Assembly (NCBI RefSeq): GCF_019469165.1
Contig: NZ_CP048263.1
Coordinates: 2,108,001 to 2,172,000, forward strand
Length of the DNA stretch: 64,000 nt
Direction of reading: 5' to 3'
DNA from: Gilliamella sp. ESL0443
GTDB taxonomy: Bacteria; Pseudomonadota; Gammaproteobacteria; Enterobacterales; Orbaceae
Each line of letters opens with the position of its first letter. Within the stretch, counting starts at the first letter, position 1. The position numbers were made by a program, and so were the translations under genes. Below are positions 32,119 to 40,543 of this stretch, one piece after another. A model generated the notes under the pieces. The model was not told the DNA's origin, did not search any database, and worked only from the letters and a program-made list of their open reading frames with translations.

Positions 32119-32697
32119 ATGAAACTCACAACATATTATCCAACTTATATCAATACACTATTTAACTTATCATCTTGGCAACGCAAACTGTGTGCAACTA
32201 CAGGGGCGGCCCTACTGCTAGGGTTAGCAGCTAATATCAGTATTCCCACATACCCAGTACCATTCACACTTCAATCGTTAGCCGTATTGTTAATTGGCGC
32301 TTTTTTAGGTCGTAAACTAGGTGCATTAACCATACTTCAATATCTCTTTTTAGGTGCAATGGGATTACCACTATTCGCTAACGGTAGCGGTGGAATTATG
32401 GCATTAGCTTCACCGTCATCAGGTTATTTGTATGGTTATATATTTAGTGCTTATTTAGCCGGTTTTGCTGCCGAAAAAGGGTACGATCGTCACTTTATTT
32501 TAGGATTAATTGCCTTCGCTTGTGCACATCAACTCTTATTTGTATTTGGTGTAGTTTATCTAATGGGATATATGCATATTTCACTTATCGAAGCACTAAA
32601 AGTTGGCTACTTACCTTTCGTTGGTGTTGATGCAGTTAAATTTATTATTGCAACTTGCGTAATGTTCTCATTATGGCGCCACCACGCACGCAAATAA
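32119..32697 (+). CDS. bioY: Biotin transporter BioY
   Basis: 192 residues with about six membrane helices, the S-component of a biotin ECF transporter that can also work alone. Family motifs are PVPFTLQSLAVLLIGAFLGRKLG, the substrate-binding QYLFLGAMGLPLFANG with GG and SSGYLYGYIFSAYLAGF, and FVGVDAVKFIIA near the end. A BirA operator precedes it, so it should be induced when biotin is short. No ecfA/ecfT genes are adjacent. The next gene begins 2 bases after its stop. Confidence 0.93.
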   Translation: MKLTTYYPTYINTLFNLSSWQRKLCATTGAALLLGLAANISIPTYPVPFTLQSLAVLLIGAFLGRKLGALTILQYLFLGAMGLPLFANGSGGIMALASPSSGYLYGYIFSAYLAGFAAEKGYDRHFILGLIAFACAHQLLFVFGVVYLMGYMHISLIEALKVGYLPFVGVDAVKFIIATCVMFSLWRHHARK

Positions 32698-32699
32698 CC

Positions 32700-33275
32700 A
32701 TGCAAATTGGCGATATTATTTTCCAAGCCCAGAATGAAGAAAGCGAATTCAATACCGCAGTGACGCATTCTGGTGCCGACACGGATGAAATAATCAAACA
32801 GATAAACCATGTTGGGTTATATATTGGTAATAATATCGTCATAGAAGCCACTCAACAGCATGGCGTGATTCAACAACCTCTTAATGACTTTTTAGCGAGA
32901 GCTAAATATAATCTGGTCGCAACCATTTATGATGATTCAGTCATCAAAAATGCATTAACCCGTGTTAAAACGTGTTTAGGATTGCCCTATAACCATAGTT
33001 TCCGTGCTGAAGATGAAGGATTTTACTGTAGCGAATTAATTACTTATGCCTTTAAATACCCATCAGGTGAAGACTATTTTCAGCGCTATCCAATGAATTT
33101 CAAAGATTCTGCGACTGGTCAAATTATTCCTTATTGGATCAAATACTACCAAAAACAACCCATCCCGCAAGGCGAACTTGGCTCACACCCTCAGCAATTA
33201 CTTAGACAAAAAGCCTTATTCAAAACAATCGTGAATCATCATAAATGCGTTAAAAATACAGTAAAAAAAATTTAA
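32700..33275 (+). CDS. YiiX/YebB-like NlpC/P60-type cysteine hydrolase
   Basis: 191 residues from ATG 32700, two bases after the bioY stop; an upstream in-frame ATG at 32655 lies inside bioY. Permuted papain-like (NlpC/P60 superfamily) amidase: N-terminal QIGDIIFQ, histidine in QINHVGLYIG, then the nucleophile cysteine in EGFYCSELITYAF. No signal peptide is visible. E. coli YiiX has no firmly known substrate. Tight coupling to bioY under a BirA site suggests that it may act on a biotin amide or biotinyl peptide; this is inference. Confidence 0.75.
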   Translation: MQIGDIIFQAQNEESEFNTAVTHSGADTDEIIKQINHVGLYIGNNIVIEATQQHGVIQQPLNDFLARAKYNLVATIYDDSVIKNALTRVKTCLGLPYNHSFRAEDEGFYCSELITYAFKYPSGEDYFQRYPMNFKDSATGQIIPYWIKYYQKQPIPQGELGSHPQQLLRQKALFKTIVNHHKCVKNTVKKI

Positions 33276-33278
33276 CAG

Positions 33279-33305
33279 TTGACATGGAGCGATTAAATCT
33301 ATAAT
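33279..33305 (+). promoter_or_regulatory. Promoter of tRNA-Asn
   Basis: TTGACA (33279-33284) and TATAAT (33300-33305), both perfect, with a short 15-base spacer. A GCGCGC discriminator follows, typical of stringently controlled stable-RNA promoters. Confidence 0.7.
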
Positions 33306-33324
33306 ATGCGCGCTACATTTCGGT

Positions 33325-33400
33325 TCCTCCATAGTTCAGTCGGTAGAACGGCGGACTGTTAATCCGTATGTCACTGGTTCAAGTCCAGTTGGAGGAGCCA
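33325..33400 (+). tRNA. tRNA-Asn (GTT)
   Basis: 76 bases ending in encoded CCA. Acceptor stem TCCTCCA / TGGAGGA, D loop with CAGTCGGTAGAA, anticodon GTT at 33358-33360 in a seven-base loop CTGTTAA, T loop GGTTCAAGTCC. It stands alone at the left edge of the accessory region 33.4-38.9 kb. Confidence 0.97.
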
Positions 33401-33561
33401 ACTTTTCACTTCATCTCATATCTATACATATCTAATTGACATATAAATCAATATATTATGTTTTTTTATTATACTGCTTATCCATATACATTTATCAATT
33501 TTTCTATCAATTTACTATTTTTTCGGGTTTAAATGCGGGTTAGCAAAAATGCTCATTTTTT

Positions 33562-33753
33562 TCAAATAAAAAGTAAAGCGATATTTTGCGGATCTCTTTC
33601 GGTTGCAGCATGATAAGCAGTTGCTTCAGCAACAAAAAACTTTGGCAACCTGTTCGGCATCAAAACCCTTGGTATCTGACAGGTAATAGCATTAGCTCCG
33701 CCATAAGCACCAAATATAGACCTTCCTATAAATCCATTTATAAAAAGGCCTCT
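33562..33753 (-). pseudogene. Remnant reading frame beside tRNA-Asn
   Basis: An open frame of 63 codons without a proper start. It reads as ordinary protein (GRSIFGAYGGANAITCQI, FFVAEATAYHAATERDPQ) and ends in TGA at 33562. A stop precedes it. I do not recognise the family. It looks like the tail of a lost gene rather than a working one. Between it and the tRNA, bases 33401-33561 are AT-rich with nothing recognisable. Confidence 0.4.
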
Positions 33754-33803
33754 TTAAATAATCAGTTCTATTTGTAGAAATAATAAACTTATCGAATTCC
33801 TTG

Positions 33804-34283
33804 TTAAATAGGTGATAACTCTTCTATAATCGCTTCCCAATAATAATCTAAACTTTGATAATTATTATTTAATTTATTCATTTTTTGTTCAAAATCATTA
33901 AAATAATGTGATCTATTTTCTTTATCATTTTTCCAATTATTTAAAAAAAATTCATAATAATAAATAGAGAATAGAAACTGAAATAATCCTACATTTAATA
34001 TTGTTTTTTTCTTATTTGAAGGAAAAAATAAATAAACTTGCTTAGTTGTAATGCTATATATTATCTTTCTGCTTTCACTATCATCTAAAATTAATTCTTT
34101 ATTATTTAGATAGTTAATTTCTTTTGAAAATTTAAAGTCTAATTCTGTCGAATTTGGTAAACCGATATTAAATAGTATTTCTGCATCTTCAATATTTAAA
34201 CTATCTCTTAATTTATTGTTATCGTTTTTTATAATTAAATTATCTTTAAAAAATAATTTGATTTGCTCTAGTTTATTTTTCAT
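33804..34283 (-). CDS. SUKH-4-like immunity protein (tentative)
   Basis: 159 residues, cytoplasmic, very rich in Lys, Asn and Phe. NIEDAEILFNIGLPNSTELDF near residues 30-50 and an aromatic C-terminal segment (GLFQFLFSIYYYEFFL) resemble SUKH-4 immunity proteins, which neutralise polymorphic toxins. The start codon overlaps the stop of a short upstream frame (ATGA at 34280-34283), typical of toxin-immunity pairs, but the upstream gene is broken. Base composition is even more AT-rich than the core genes. Family assignment is by eye. Confidence 0.55.
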   Translation of the reverse strand: MKNKLEQIKLFFKDNLIIKNDNNKLRDSLNIEDAEILFNIGLPNSTELDFKFSKEINYLNNKELILDDSESRKIIYSITTKQVYLFFPSNKKKTILNVGLFQFLFSIYYYEFFLNNWKNDKENRSHYFNDFEQKMNKLNNNYQSLDYYWEAIIEELSPI

Positions 34284-34502
34284 TCTTCTCCTTTATTAGT
34301 AGGATAAACTGGTTTTCCTGATCTTTTTGAAAAAATCAGTATTTCTTTCAGCCTTTCCAGCTTTTCTAGCTGTTCTGGTTTCTTTTGTTGAAGTTGTAGT
34401 TCTCTCTCTTACTATAGGTAGAAAGGGAACTACAACGTAAAAGGCAAAGTATGTTCTAGAAAATTTTTTTATACTGCCGCTTAAATAACCAATAACAATC
34501 AG
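34280..34502 (-). pseudogene. Broken gene upstream of the SUKH-like gene, possibly a toxin C-terminus
   Basis: Two overlapping frames without start codons. One runs from 34502 to a TAA at 34296 (YFAFYVVVPFLPIVRER near its start); the other from 34408 to the TGA at 34280, overlapping the next ATG (QLEKLERLKEILIFSKRSGK near its end). They cross at a short (GA)4 run around 34402-34409, so slippage may have broken one gene. No catalytic motif is visible. The remaining bases up to 34722 hold nothing recognisable. Confidence 0.35.
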
Positions 34503-34722
34503 TTAAGAAAACAGCAAGGAAAGATAGATTTCTTCATTTTTAATCTCTTTTATAAACTTCAATGATTTTATTATCCATAAAGTTTGCTGATTGCAAATCA
34601 TATTTTTAATCCTTAATAAACAGGATAAAAATAAAATATCCTTACGTTTGTTCTCTTTATTTCCTTTGTGACTTCATGAATTTTTCTATTTCTGCAAAAT
34701 TTTGTAATTATTTCACCATTAA

Positions 34723-35736
34723 CTATGGTTTCATAAATTTGCGTTCGATAAGTTCACCGTCTTTATAGGTTTCTGTGTACAAAAGTTTGCCTTTTTTGTG
34801 GGTGGATAAGATGGGTTCATACTGTTCATTATATTGTTGTTCTAATTGATGACATTTCCAAATACCAACAGGCAGGCCATTTTTGTATTCCGATTCGAGA
34901 TAAATATAACCGATACCTAGAGGCGCATATTTACTGACTGTTATCTCTATCCATAGCCCCTCGCGAGTATGGTTTTGAACTAAACCTTCCTCTGTATCAT
35001 TAAGATCTGTATTTTGAAAAGAACCATTAGTATCATAATAGCGGATGAATTTGCCTTGGGGTGTCAGTTGGTATGTTCTTTTTTCATAAGCATCACTGTC
35101 TGTCTCATCACTACCAAGATCCCTAATAATTATTTTCCCATTATCATAATAGAAAAATCGATAGCTTCTACCCAGATCATTTCCATATTCGTAAGTGGCT
35201 ACTAATCTATCCACAATTTGATCAGAGCTGATAGAGATAATGGATTGAAAAATAAGGTGTCTTCCATACTCGCAATGGTTGCATTCTAACTCAAGGTTCT
35301 CAGTGGTGAGTAGAAACAGATCAAACTGAGGAAAGCCGGCTATTTTTTCCACATGAACTGTAATCTTCTGGTTTAAAATATCGTTGATATTAAATGGGAT
35401 ATCATAGGAATCCTGAACAATCTGCTTTAAATTTTCTTGGGTTAAAGTAATCTTATAGGATTGTTCTGATTGGGACTGCTTATATAAATTTCTGGCCAAT
35501 TCATCAAAAGCTTTTTCACTCCCAGAACGTTCATTTTCTGTTTCTGCATCTTGCCAATGTGTGGCAAAAGGATATAAAACATGTTTATCACCAATTGGCG
35601 GGCTGGCAAGTGGAGCTTGCATAATTTGGGTAATAAGATCGTCTTTTTTATTTTTATTAATCGGTTGGCTATTCGCCATTTGATTACAACCTATCATCAA
35701 GAAGATGATGATAAAGGGTATAACTATCGTTTTCAT
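34723..35736 (-). CDS. Predicted lipoprotein with MORN-like C-terminal repeats, copy 1
   Basis: 337 residues. The signal peptide ends in a lipobox (LMIGC, Cys 17). A conserved N-terminal segment (DLITQIMQAPLASPPIGD) and a central domain with two CNHC-like cysteines follow. From about 235 to the end there are repeats of the form EGLWIE, YKNGLPVGIWK and YKDGELIERKF, like MORN/YwqK repeats. The next gene upstream is a paralogue (35743-36759), 6 bases away, so this is a tandem duplication. The function is unknown. Confidence 0.7.
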   Translation of the reverse strand: MKTIVIPFIIIFLMIGCNQMANSQPINKNKKDDLITQIMQAPLASPPIGDKHVLYPFATHWQDAETENERSGSEKAFDELARNLYKQSQSEQSYKITLTQENLKQIVQDSYDIPFNINDILNQKITVHVEKIAGFPQFDLFLLTTENLELECNHCEYGRHLIFQSIISISSDQIVDRLVATYEYGNDLGRSYRFFYYDNGKIIIRDLGSDETDSDAYEKRTYQLTPQGKFIRYYDTNGSFQNTDLNDTEEGLVQNHTREGLWIEITVSKYAPLGIGYIYLESEYKNGLPVGIWKCHQLEQQYNEQYEPILSTHKKGKLLYTETYKDGELIERKFMKP

Positions 35737-35742
35737 ACTATA

Positions 35743-36759
35743 TTACCCCTTTTTAATTTTAGCCACTTCATCATCTATAAACACCCGATTCACAAGCTCA
35801 CCGTCTTTATAGGTTTCTGTGTACAAAAGTTTGCCTTTTTTGCGGGTGGATAAGATAGGTTCATTGAGTTCATTATAATGCTGTTCTAATTGATAAAATT
35901 TCCAAATATTAACGGGCAAACCATTTTTATATTCGGCTTCTAAGTAAGTATTGTTATGAGTATAACCGTTTGGCTTCATTTCAATCCATAAACCTTCGCG
36001 GGTATGGTTTTGAACTAAGCCTTGCTCTTCTTGGTTTTGAAATAGACCATTTTCGTCATAATAGCGGATAAATTTGCCTTGGGAGGAGAGTTGATATGTT
36101 TTTATTTCAGAAGCAAAACTATTTATCTCATCACGTTCAAGTTCCCTAATAATTATTTTTTCCTTGTTATAATAGAAAAAACGATAACTTCTGCCTATAT
36201 CACTTCCAGATTTGTAAGCTACTACCAACTTATCTATAATTTTATCAGCAGAAATAGAAATAATGGTTTGTAGGGTAAATTTAGATTCGTATTCACAAGG
36301 ATTACATTTTAAATCAAGGGATTCAGTGGTAAGTAGAAACAGATCAAAATGAGGCGAACTAGCTAATTTCTCTACATGAACTTTAATCTCATGTTTTGTA
36401 ATATCATCAATAATATCAGAATAGATATCATATGGGATATTAAAAACCTGTTTTAAATTTTCAATAGTTAAAGTGATCTTATAGGATTGTTCTGATTGGG
36501 ACTGCTTATCTAAATTTCCGGCCAATTCATCAAAAGCCTTTTCACTCCCCGAACGTTCATTTTCTGTTTCTGCATGTTGCCAATGTGTGGCAAAAGGATA
36601 TAAAACATGTTTATCACCAATTGGCGGGCTGGCAAGCGGAGCTTGCATAATTTGGGTAATAAGATCGTCTTTTTTATTTTTATTAATCGGTTGGCTATTC
36701 GCTATTTGATTACTCATAAATAAGAGGGTTATACATGCTATTATCAATCTCATTGCCAA
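35743..36759 (-). CDS. Secreted MORN-repeat protein, copy 2
   Basis: 338 residues and a paralogue of the downstream gene. The segment from SQPINKNKKDD to ATHWQ and the end TETYKDGEL are almost identical, while the middle is only moderately similar. The signal peptide differs: around the cleavage region it reads LLFMSNQIANSQ, without the lipobox cysteine, so this copy is probably released to the periplasm instead of lipid-anchored. A CNPCEY cysteine pair is conserved. The function is unknown. Confidence 0.7.
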   Translation of the reverse strand: MAMRLIIACITLLFMSNQIANSQPINKNKKDDLITQIMQAPLASPPIGDKHVLYPFATHWQHAETENERSGSEKAFDELAGNLDKQSQSEQSYKITLTIENLKQVFNIPYDIYSDIIDDITKHEIKVHVEKLASSPHFDLFLLTTESLDLKCNPCEYESKFTLQTIISISADKIIDKLVVAYKSGSDIGRSYRFFYYNKEKIIIRELERDEINSFASEIKTYQLSSQGKFIRYYDENGLFQNQEEQGLVQNHTREGLWIEMKPNGYTHNNTYLEAEYKNGLPVNIWKFYQLEQHYNELNEPILSTRKKGKLLYTETYKDGELVNRVFIDDEVAKIKKG

Positions 36760-36985
36760 TATTCCTTGTTTATTTTTTACAATGTTTCCCCCGTACTTTA
36801 AAAAACGCTTGTATAGAATAACGGGTGCAGTATATGAGTGCGGTTTTCAGAATTTATGGAGAGTATATACCTAATTTCAGATAATAGTGAATTTATTTCC
36901 GCTTTATTTTAGGTGGATTTTTAATTGATAACTTACTATGAATATTAACAATTTTTGCCAGAATATTTTTTTATTATCACGCATT

Positions 36986-37660
36986 TTATGCACTGCAATC
37001 CATAGTATAAAAATCTAGAATGGATAAATACCATTTATTATCTAATTGGGTTAGATAAAATGTAAAAATATTTTTTTCATGATTCGGTATTATACCTGGA
37101 AAGTTTTCTATATAGACAACTTTAACTGTTTTAGGGGCTATTTTATCGGCAATGGCTTGATATTCCTCCCAAACAGGATTTTTTTCAAATTGATAGTGTT
37201 TTAGTTCCCAATGATAATAATCAAGCGCTATTTTTAAAGCCTCGATATTTTTTTCTTTTAAATTGGCATACAGACCTAGTTTAGTGACTTTTTCACTACA
37301 TGGATCAAATGTAGGATATTGTTCATATTGTATTTTAGGATTGCCAGATATTGAAACCCCTAGCAATTCATCGTCTACCCAAGACGGTATTGTATTTTCA
37401 GTTATCTTATTATTCGATTTAAATTGTTCAATTCTTCTCATTGTTGGGCTGGTACTTCCATTATATACAATGAAAAGACCTATATCTTTATTAATATATT
37501 GGTTAATTCCTTTAAAATTTTTTTTATTAAAAAAGTCAATAAGTTGATAAACCGTAGCATCAAAATGTGGGATTGTTTGAGTCACTGCTGATTGATTTTC
37601 TATTTTTTGACTACATGCTATATTAGCCAAAGACAATAGAATCAGTAATAATATTCTCAT
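36986..37660 (-). CDS. Predicted lipoprotein, unknown function
   Basis: 224 residues with a lipobox in LANIACSQK (Cys 16). The mature part has no recognised domain; two cysteines near 122 and 222 may pair, and the segment around residues 25-75 (VYQLIDFFNKKNFKGI) resembles small secreted proteins of unknown function. The first 20 residues are the same as those of the next gene upstream although the mature parts differ. The gap to the MORN protein gene (36760-36985) holds no gene. Confidence 0.65.
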   Translation of the reverse strand: MRILLLILLSLANIACSQKIENQSAVTQTIPHFDATVYQLIDFFNKKNFKGINQYINKDIGLFIVYNGSTSPTMRRIEQFKSNNKITENTIPSWVDDELLGVSISGNPKIQYEQYPTFDPCSEKVTKLGLYANLKEKNIEALKIALDYYHWELKHYQFEKNPVWEEYQAIADKIAPKTVKVVYIENFPGIIPNHEKNIFTFYLTQLDNKWYLSILDFYTMDCSA

Positions 37661-37711
37661 GTTAAAATTCCCATGTTTTTTAGTTGTTTATCTTTCTTTC
37701 GAACTTAAACT

Positions 37712-38302
37712 TCATTTGCCATCAAATTCAACTTTTCCTTGACTTATCCATTGATTATCTTTCCACTCGCCGTCACACATATCTACCCCTGACCTAACAA
37801 CTTTTGAGTTTTTGATATCGATAATGATACATTGATAGTTTCCGTTTAGTTCCTCTGATGTTCCAACATAACCTTTGCTAATAGTATCCATTTCAACATA
37901 ATGTTTATTTTCAGATATTTTAAAATCAATTGAATAAATACCTGCATATACGTCATCGTATCCTTCATATCCTTCGATTTTAGATATAACACCATTTCTA
38001 CTTAGTCTTGGTTCTGAATAAAGTTTGTAATCTTTAATATAATTTAAGAAGATTAATTCTTCTTGATCGCTGATTTTTAGTTTATAGGCATAGCCTGATT
38101 GACCAGATAAATGCGTATCAGACTGCAAATCTATCTTAGGAGAAACCTTAGGAGTAGAAGAAGGAGGAGACTCTAAAAAAACCTCAGTAACTACGTAATC
38201 ATATTCAATGGGAGTGACATGATCATCAGCTTGTTGACTCTCAATTTTTTGACTACACGCTATGTTAGCCAAAGACAATAGAATCAGTAATAATATTCTC
38301 AT
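37712..38302 (-). CDS. Predicted lipoprotein sharing the previous gene's signal peptide
   Basis: 196 residues from the ATG at 38302; the frame extends upstream but the signal peptide begins here. The lipobox is identical to the neighbouring gene (ANIACSQKIE, Cys 16). A proline/serine linker (PPSSTPKVSP) follows, then a beta-rich C-terminal domain with a WKDNQWISQGKVEF ending. Not recognised. The shared leader over about 60 bases of DNA points to recent duplication or gene conversion of the leader only. Confidence 0.65.
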   Translation of the reverse strand: MRILLLILLSLANIACSQKIESQQADDHVTPIEYDYVVTEVFLESPPSSTPKVSPKIDLQSDTHLSGQSGYAYKLKISDQEELIFLNYIKDYKLYSEPRLSRNGVISKIEGYEGYDDVYAGIYSIDFKISENKHYVEMDTISKGYVGTSEELNGNYQCIIIDIKNSKVVRSGVDMCDGEWKDNQWISQGKVEFDGK

Positions 38303-38392
38303 TTTAAAATTGTTTCCTTTTACTATTAAGTCGACTGACAGGAAAAGCAAAAAAATTCAAACCCCAAAAAGTAATATGTGGTAAAAATTGCT

Positions 38393-38701
38393 TCATAGGG
38401 TTTTCTCTTTTGTATTTTTACGTTTTAAAAAAAACAGTATAAGTAAAACTGAAATATAAAGAATTAAAGGAATCTTATAAATCATATCAATGATATTTTG
38501 TCCTATCATTTCATTTTCATCAGAAAACAAAACATAATAATTATTGTGACTTAAATAATTAATATAATTTTCAGAAAGAGGATTGAATTTTAGCGCCAAA
38601 AAGACAGTAGGATCATCCTTGCAAATAAGAATTTGGGTAAAACATTTAATTAATAGCAATAGTATTATTAAGATCTTTAATAATTTCATATTGTCATCCA
38701 T
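38393..38701 (-). CDS. Small membrane protein, unknown function
   Basis: 102 residues, or 98 if the ATG at 38689 is used. Two hydrophobic segments (about 6-25 and 72-92) enclose a hydrophilic loop, and the end is basic (LKRKNTKEK). It lies between the lipoprotein cluster and the MATE gene. No family recognised. Bases 38702-38921 after it hold no gene. Confidence 0.55.
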   Translation of the reverse strand: MDDNMKLLKILIILLLLIKCFTQILICKDDPTVFLALKFNPLSENYINYLSHNNYYVLFSDENEMIGQNIIDMIYKIPLILYISVLLILFFLKRKNTKEKTL

Positions 38702-38921
38702 TTATAATCTTATTGGATAGATTGAATTTCGACTTTAATTCGGGGATGTGCTTCATAAATATTAATTTTTCCCTATTCTTTTCTTCCAATAATATAATGA
38801 TATTCAATATCTACCCAATTATTTTTTACAATATGTCTTTCTTCTCCTTGATTAACTTTTGTACTTAGCTTATTTGCTTAATATTGTTTGTGATAATAGC
38901 GTAGCAATAGACGAGAACAAC

Positions 38922-40304
38922 TTATTCCAATATCGACTTGAATTTTAATGATTTCAGACTTTTCTTTACCCACAAAAATGACAATAAACATGAAAGTAGG
39001 TTTCCGAGTGCCATAGAGATAAAAATGCCATTCATTCCCATTTTTTGAACAAAGACTAAATATAGTCCTATAGAAAAAATCATGATCATTCTAATATAAA
39101 GGATAATTATCGCAGGTAGGGGTTTTCCTGTCGCTTGAAAGAATGATGCGATTATCCATGATATTGCCATAAAGCAAAATGTAAATGATACGATTAGCAC
39201 TTGTTTTGTGGCAAGATCAATCACTTCTGGTATTGAAGTAAATATTGAAAATAACCAAGGAGAAAGTAATACATACACTGCTGCAATGATGCTACATAGT
39301 ATCATTATTGCCCTTAAGCTTAGATTAAAAGCTTCTTTAATCCGATCAAGTTGATTACGTCCATAATTTTGCGAAATAAAGACCATCATTGCACCAGCAA
39401 TAGCAATCATCGGAATAACCAAAATCTGATCAATTCTCCCAACCAATGTCCATGCATTCATTGCATTTTCATCAAAGGTATTGGTAATAATTTTATTGTA
39501 GGCAACGATAATGATATAAGTTGAGGCTGTCATTAAAAACTGAGGCAATCCAATCCGTATGATTTCTCTGGCAATTTTTCCGTTAAAGTGAGTAAAGTTA
39601 AATGTTAACGGAATTCTTGATTTTCCCTTGTGTATAAAGCGGATTAAATAGATAAAAGCCATAAATAACGATATTGTTGTGGCTAAACCTGCACCAGCCA
39701 CCCCCATATCGAGTACAAATATCAATATCGGATCAAGTACGATATTGAGCGTTACCATAATCATAAATGATATTGCAGTAACATATGTCAGGCCTTCGCC
39801 AATAAGAATACCGCCATAAACCTGTAATAATATTATGAACAGTAAACCTGGGGCTAATGAATATAAAAACTGTAGACTATAAACTGTTGCTTCTAAGCTT
39901 AATTTATCACCTGATAATAAATCAATAATTTGTGGGCCAAAAGCATAACACATAATCATAAATGGCACGGTTAGCAGTAAAGCTATGACGACACCTGTAA
40001 CACCCAGATTTTGATAATGATTAAATCGTTTTTCACCGATCAATCGCCCCGTTGTGGTACTGAGTCCAACGGCTAAACCTGAGGCGATAGCTTCAAAGGC
40101 AAAAAATAATGGAAATAAAAGACCGGTTCCCGCCAACGGGGCTGAAGAAGTAGGATTGATCAATGAAATAAAATAGGTATTTATGATTAAGTAAGCATAA
40201 TTTAATAAGTGACCAATGAGAATGAGAATCCCTATTTTTATAATTATTAGCATGATTGGACCTTCAAACATGCCTTTTTGCAATTTTTCTTGAAAATTTG
40301 ACAT
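38922..40304 (-). CDS. MATE-family multidrug/toxin exporter
   Basis: 460 residues, twelve hydrophobic helices in two homologous halves. Family features are LAGTGLLFPLFFAFEAIASGLAVGLSTTTGR in the first half and the matching GAMMVFISQNYGRNQ with IRIGLPQFLMTASTYI in the second. Exchanges cations for drugs or metabolites. It is on the same strand as the UvrA2 and beta-lactamase-fold genes, 240 bases after them, and may belong to the same resistance cassette. The substrate is unknown. Confidence 0.88.
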   Translation of the reverse strand: MSNFQEKLQKGMFEGPIMLIIIKIGILILIGHLLNYAYLIINTYFISLINPTSSAPLAGTGLLFPLFFAFEAIASGLAVGLSTTTGRLIGEKRFNHYQNLGVTGVVIALLLTVPFMIMCYAFGPQIIDLLSGDKLSLEATVYSLQFLYSLAPGLLFIILLQVYGGILIGEGLTYVTAISFMIMVTLNIVLDPILIFVLDMGVAGAGLATTISLFMAFIYLIRFIHKGKSRIPLTFNFTHFNGKIAREIIRIGLPQFLMTASTYIIIVAYNKIITNTFDENAMNAWTLVGRIDQILVIPMIAIAGAMMVFISQNYGRNQLDRIKEAFNLSLRAIMILCSIIAAVYVLLSPWLFSIFTSIPEVIDLATKQVLIVSFTFCFMAISWIIASFFQATGKPLPAIIILYIRMIMIFSIGLYLVFVQKMGMNGIFISMALGNLLSCLLSFLWVKKSLKSLKFKSILE

Positions 40305-40543
40305 AGATTTCTCTTTAAGTTTATTTTTTAAATAGTGATGTTATTTTTCTCTAGCGCAAAAAAGCGTCTAATCGACATGTTATCGAGAGCAAAATATCCA
40401 TTATATTTTTCACTTTATAGCACCTGCCCGAACAGCACCTATCCCAACCTAAAACGTTTTGTTAGACAGTTCATGGCGGTAAAACCTTCTTGCCTTTTGG
40501 TGGAATGAATCGCAGAAGGGATATTTTATTTATGACGAAAAAA

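Noticed and set aside
33586..33777. 63-codon plus-strand frame near tRNA-Asn
   Set aside because: No ribosome binding site and low-complexity composition; the opposite-strand remnant reads more like protein.
33325..38900. Integrated genomic island using tRNA-Asn as attachment site
   Set aside because: No integrase and no second copy of the tRNA 3' end was seen; the accessory content alone does not prove integration.
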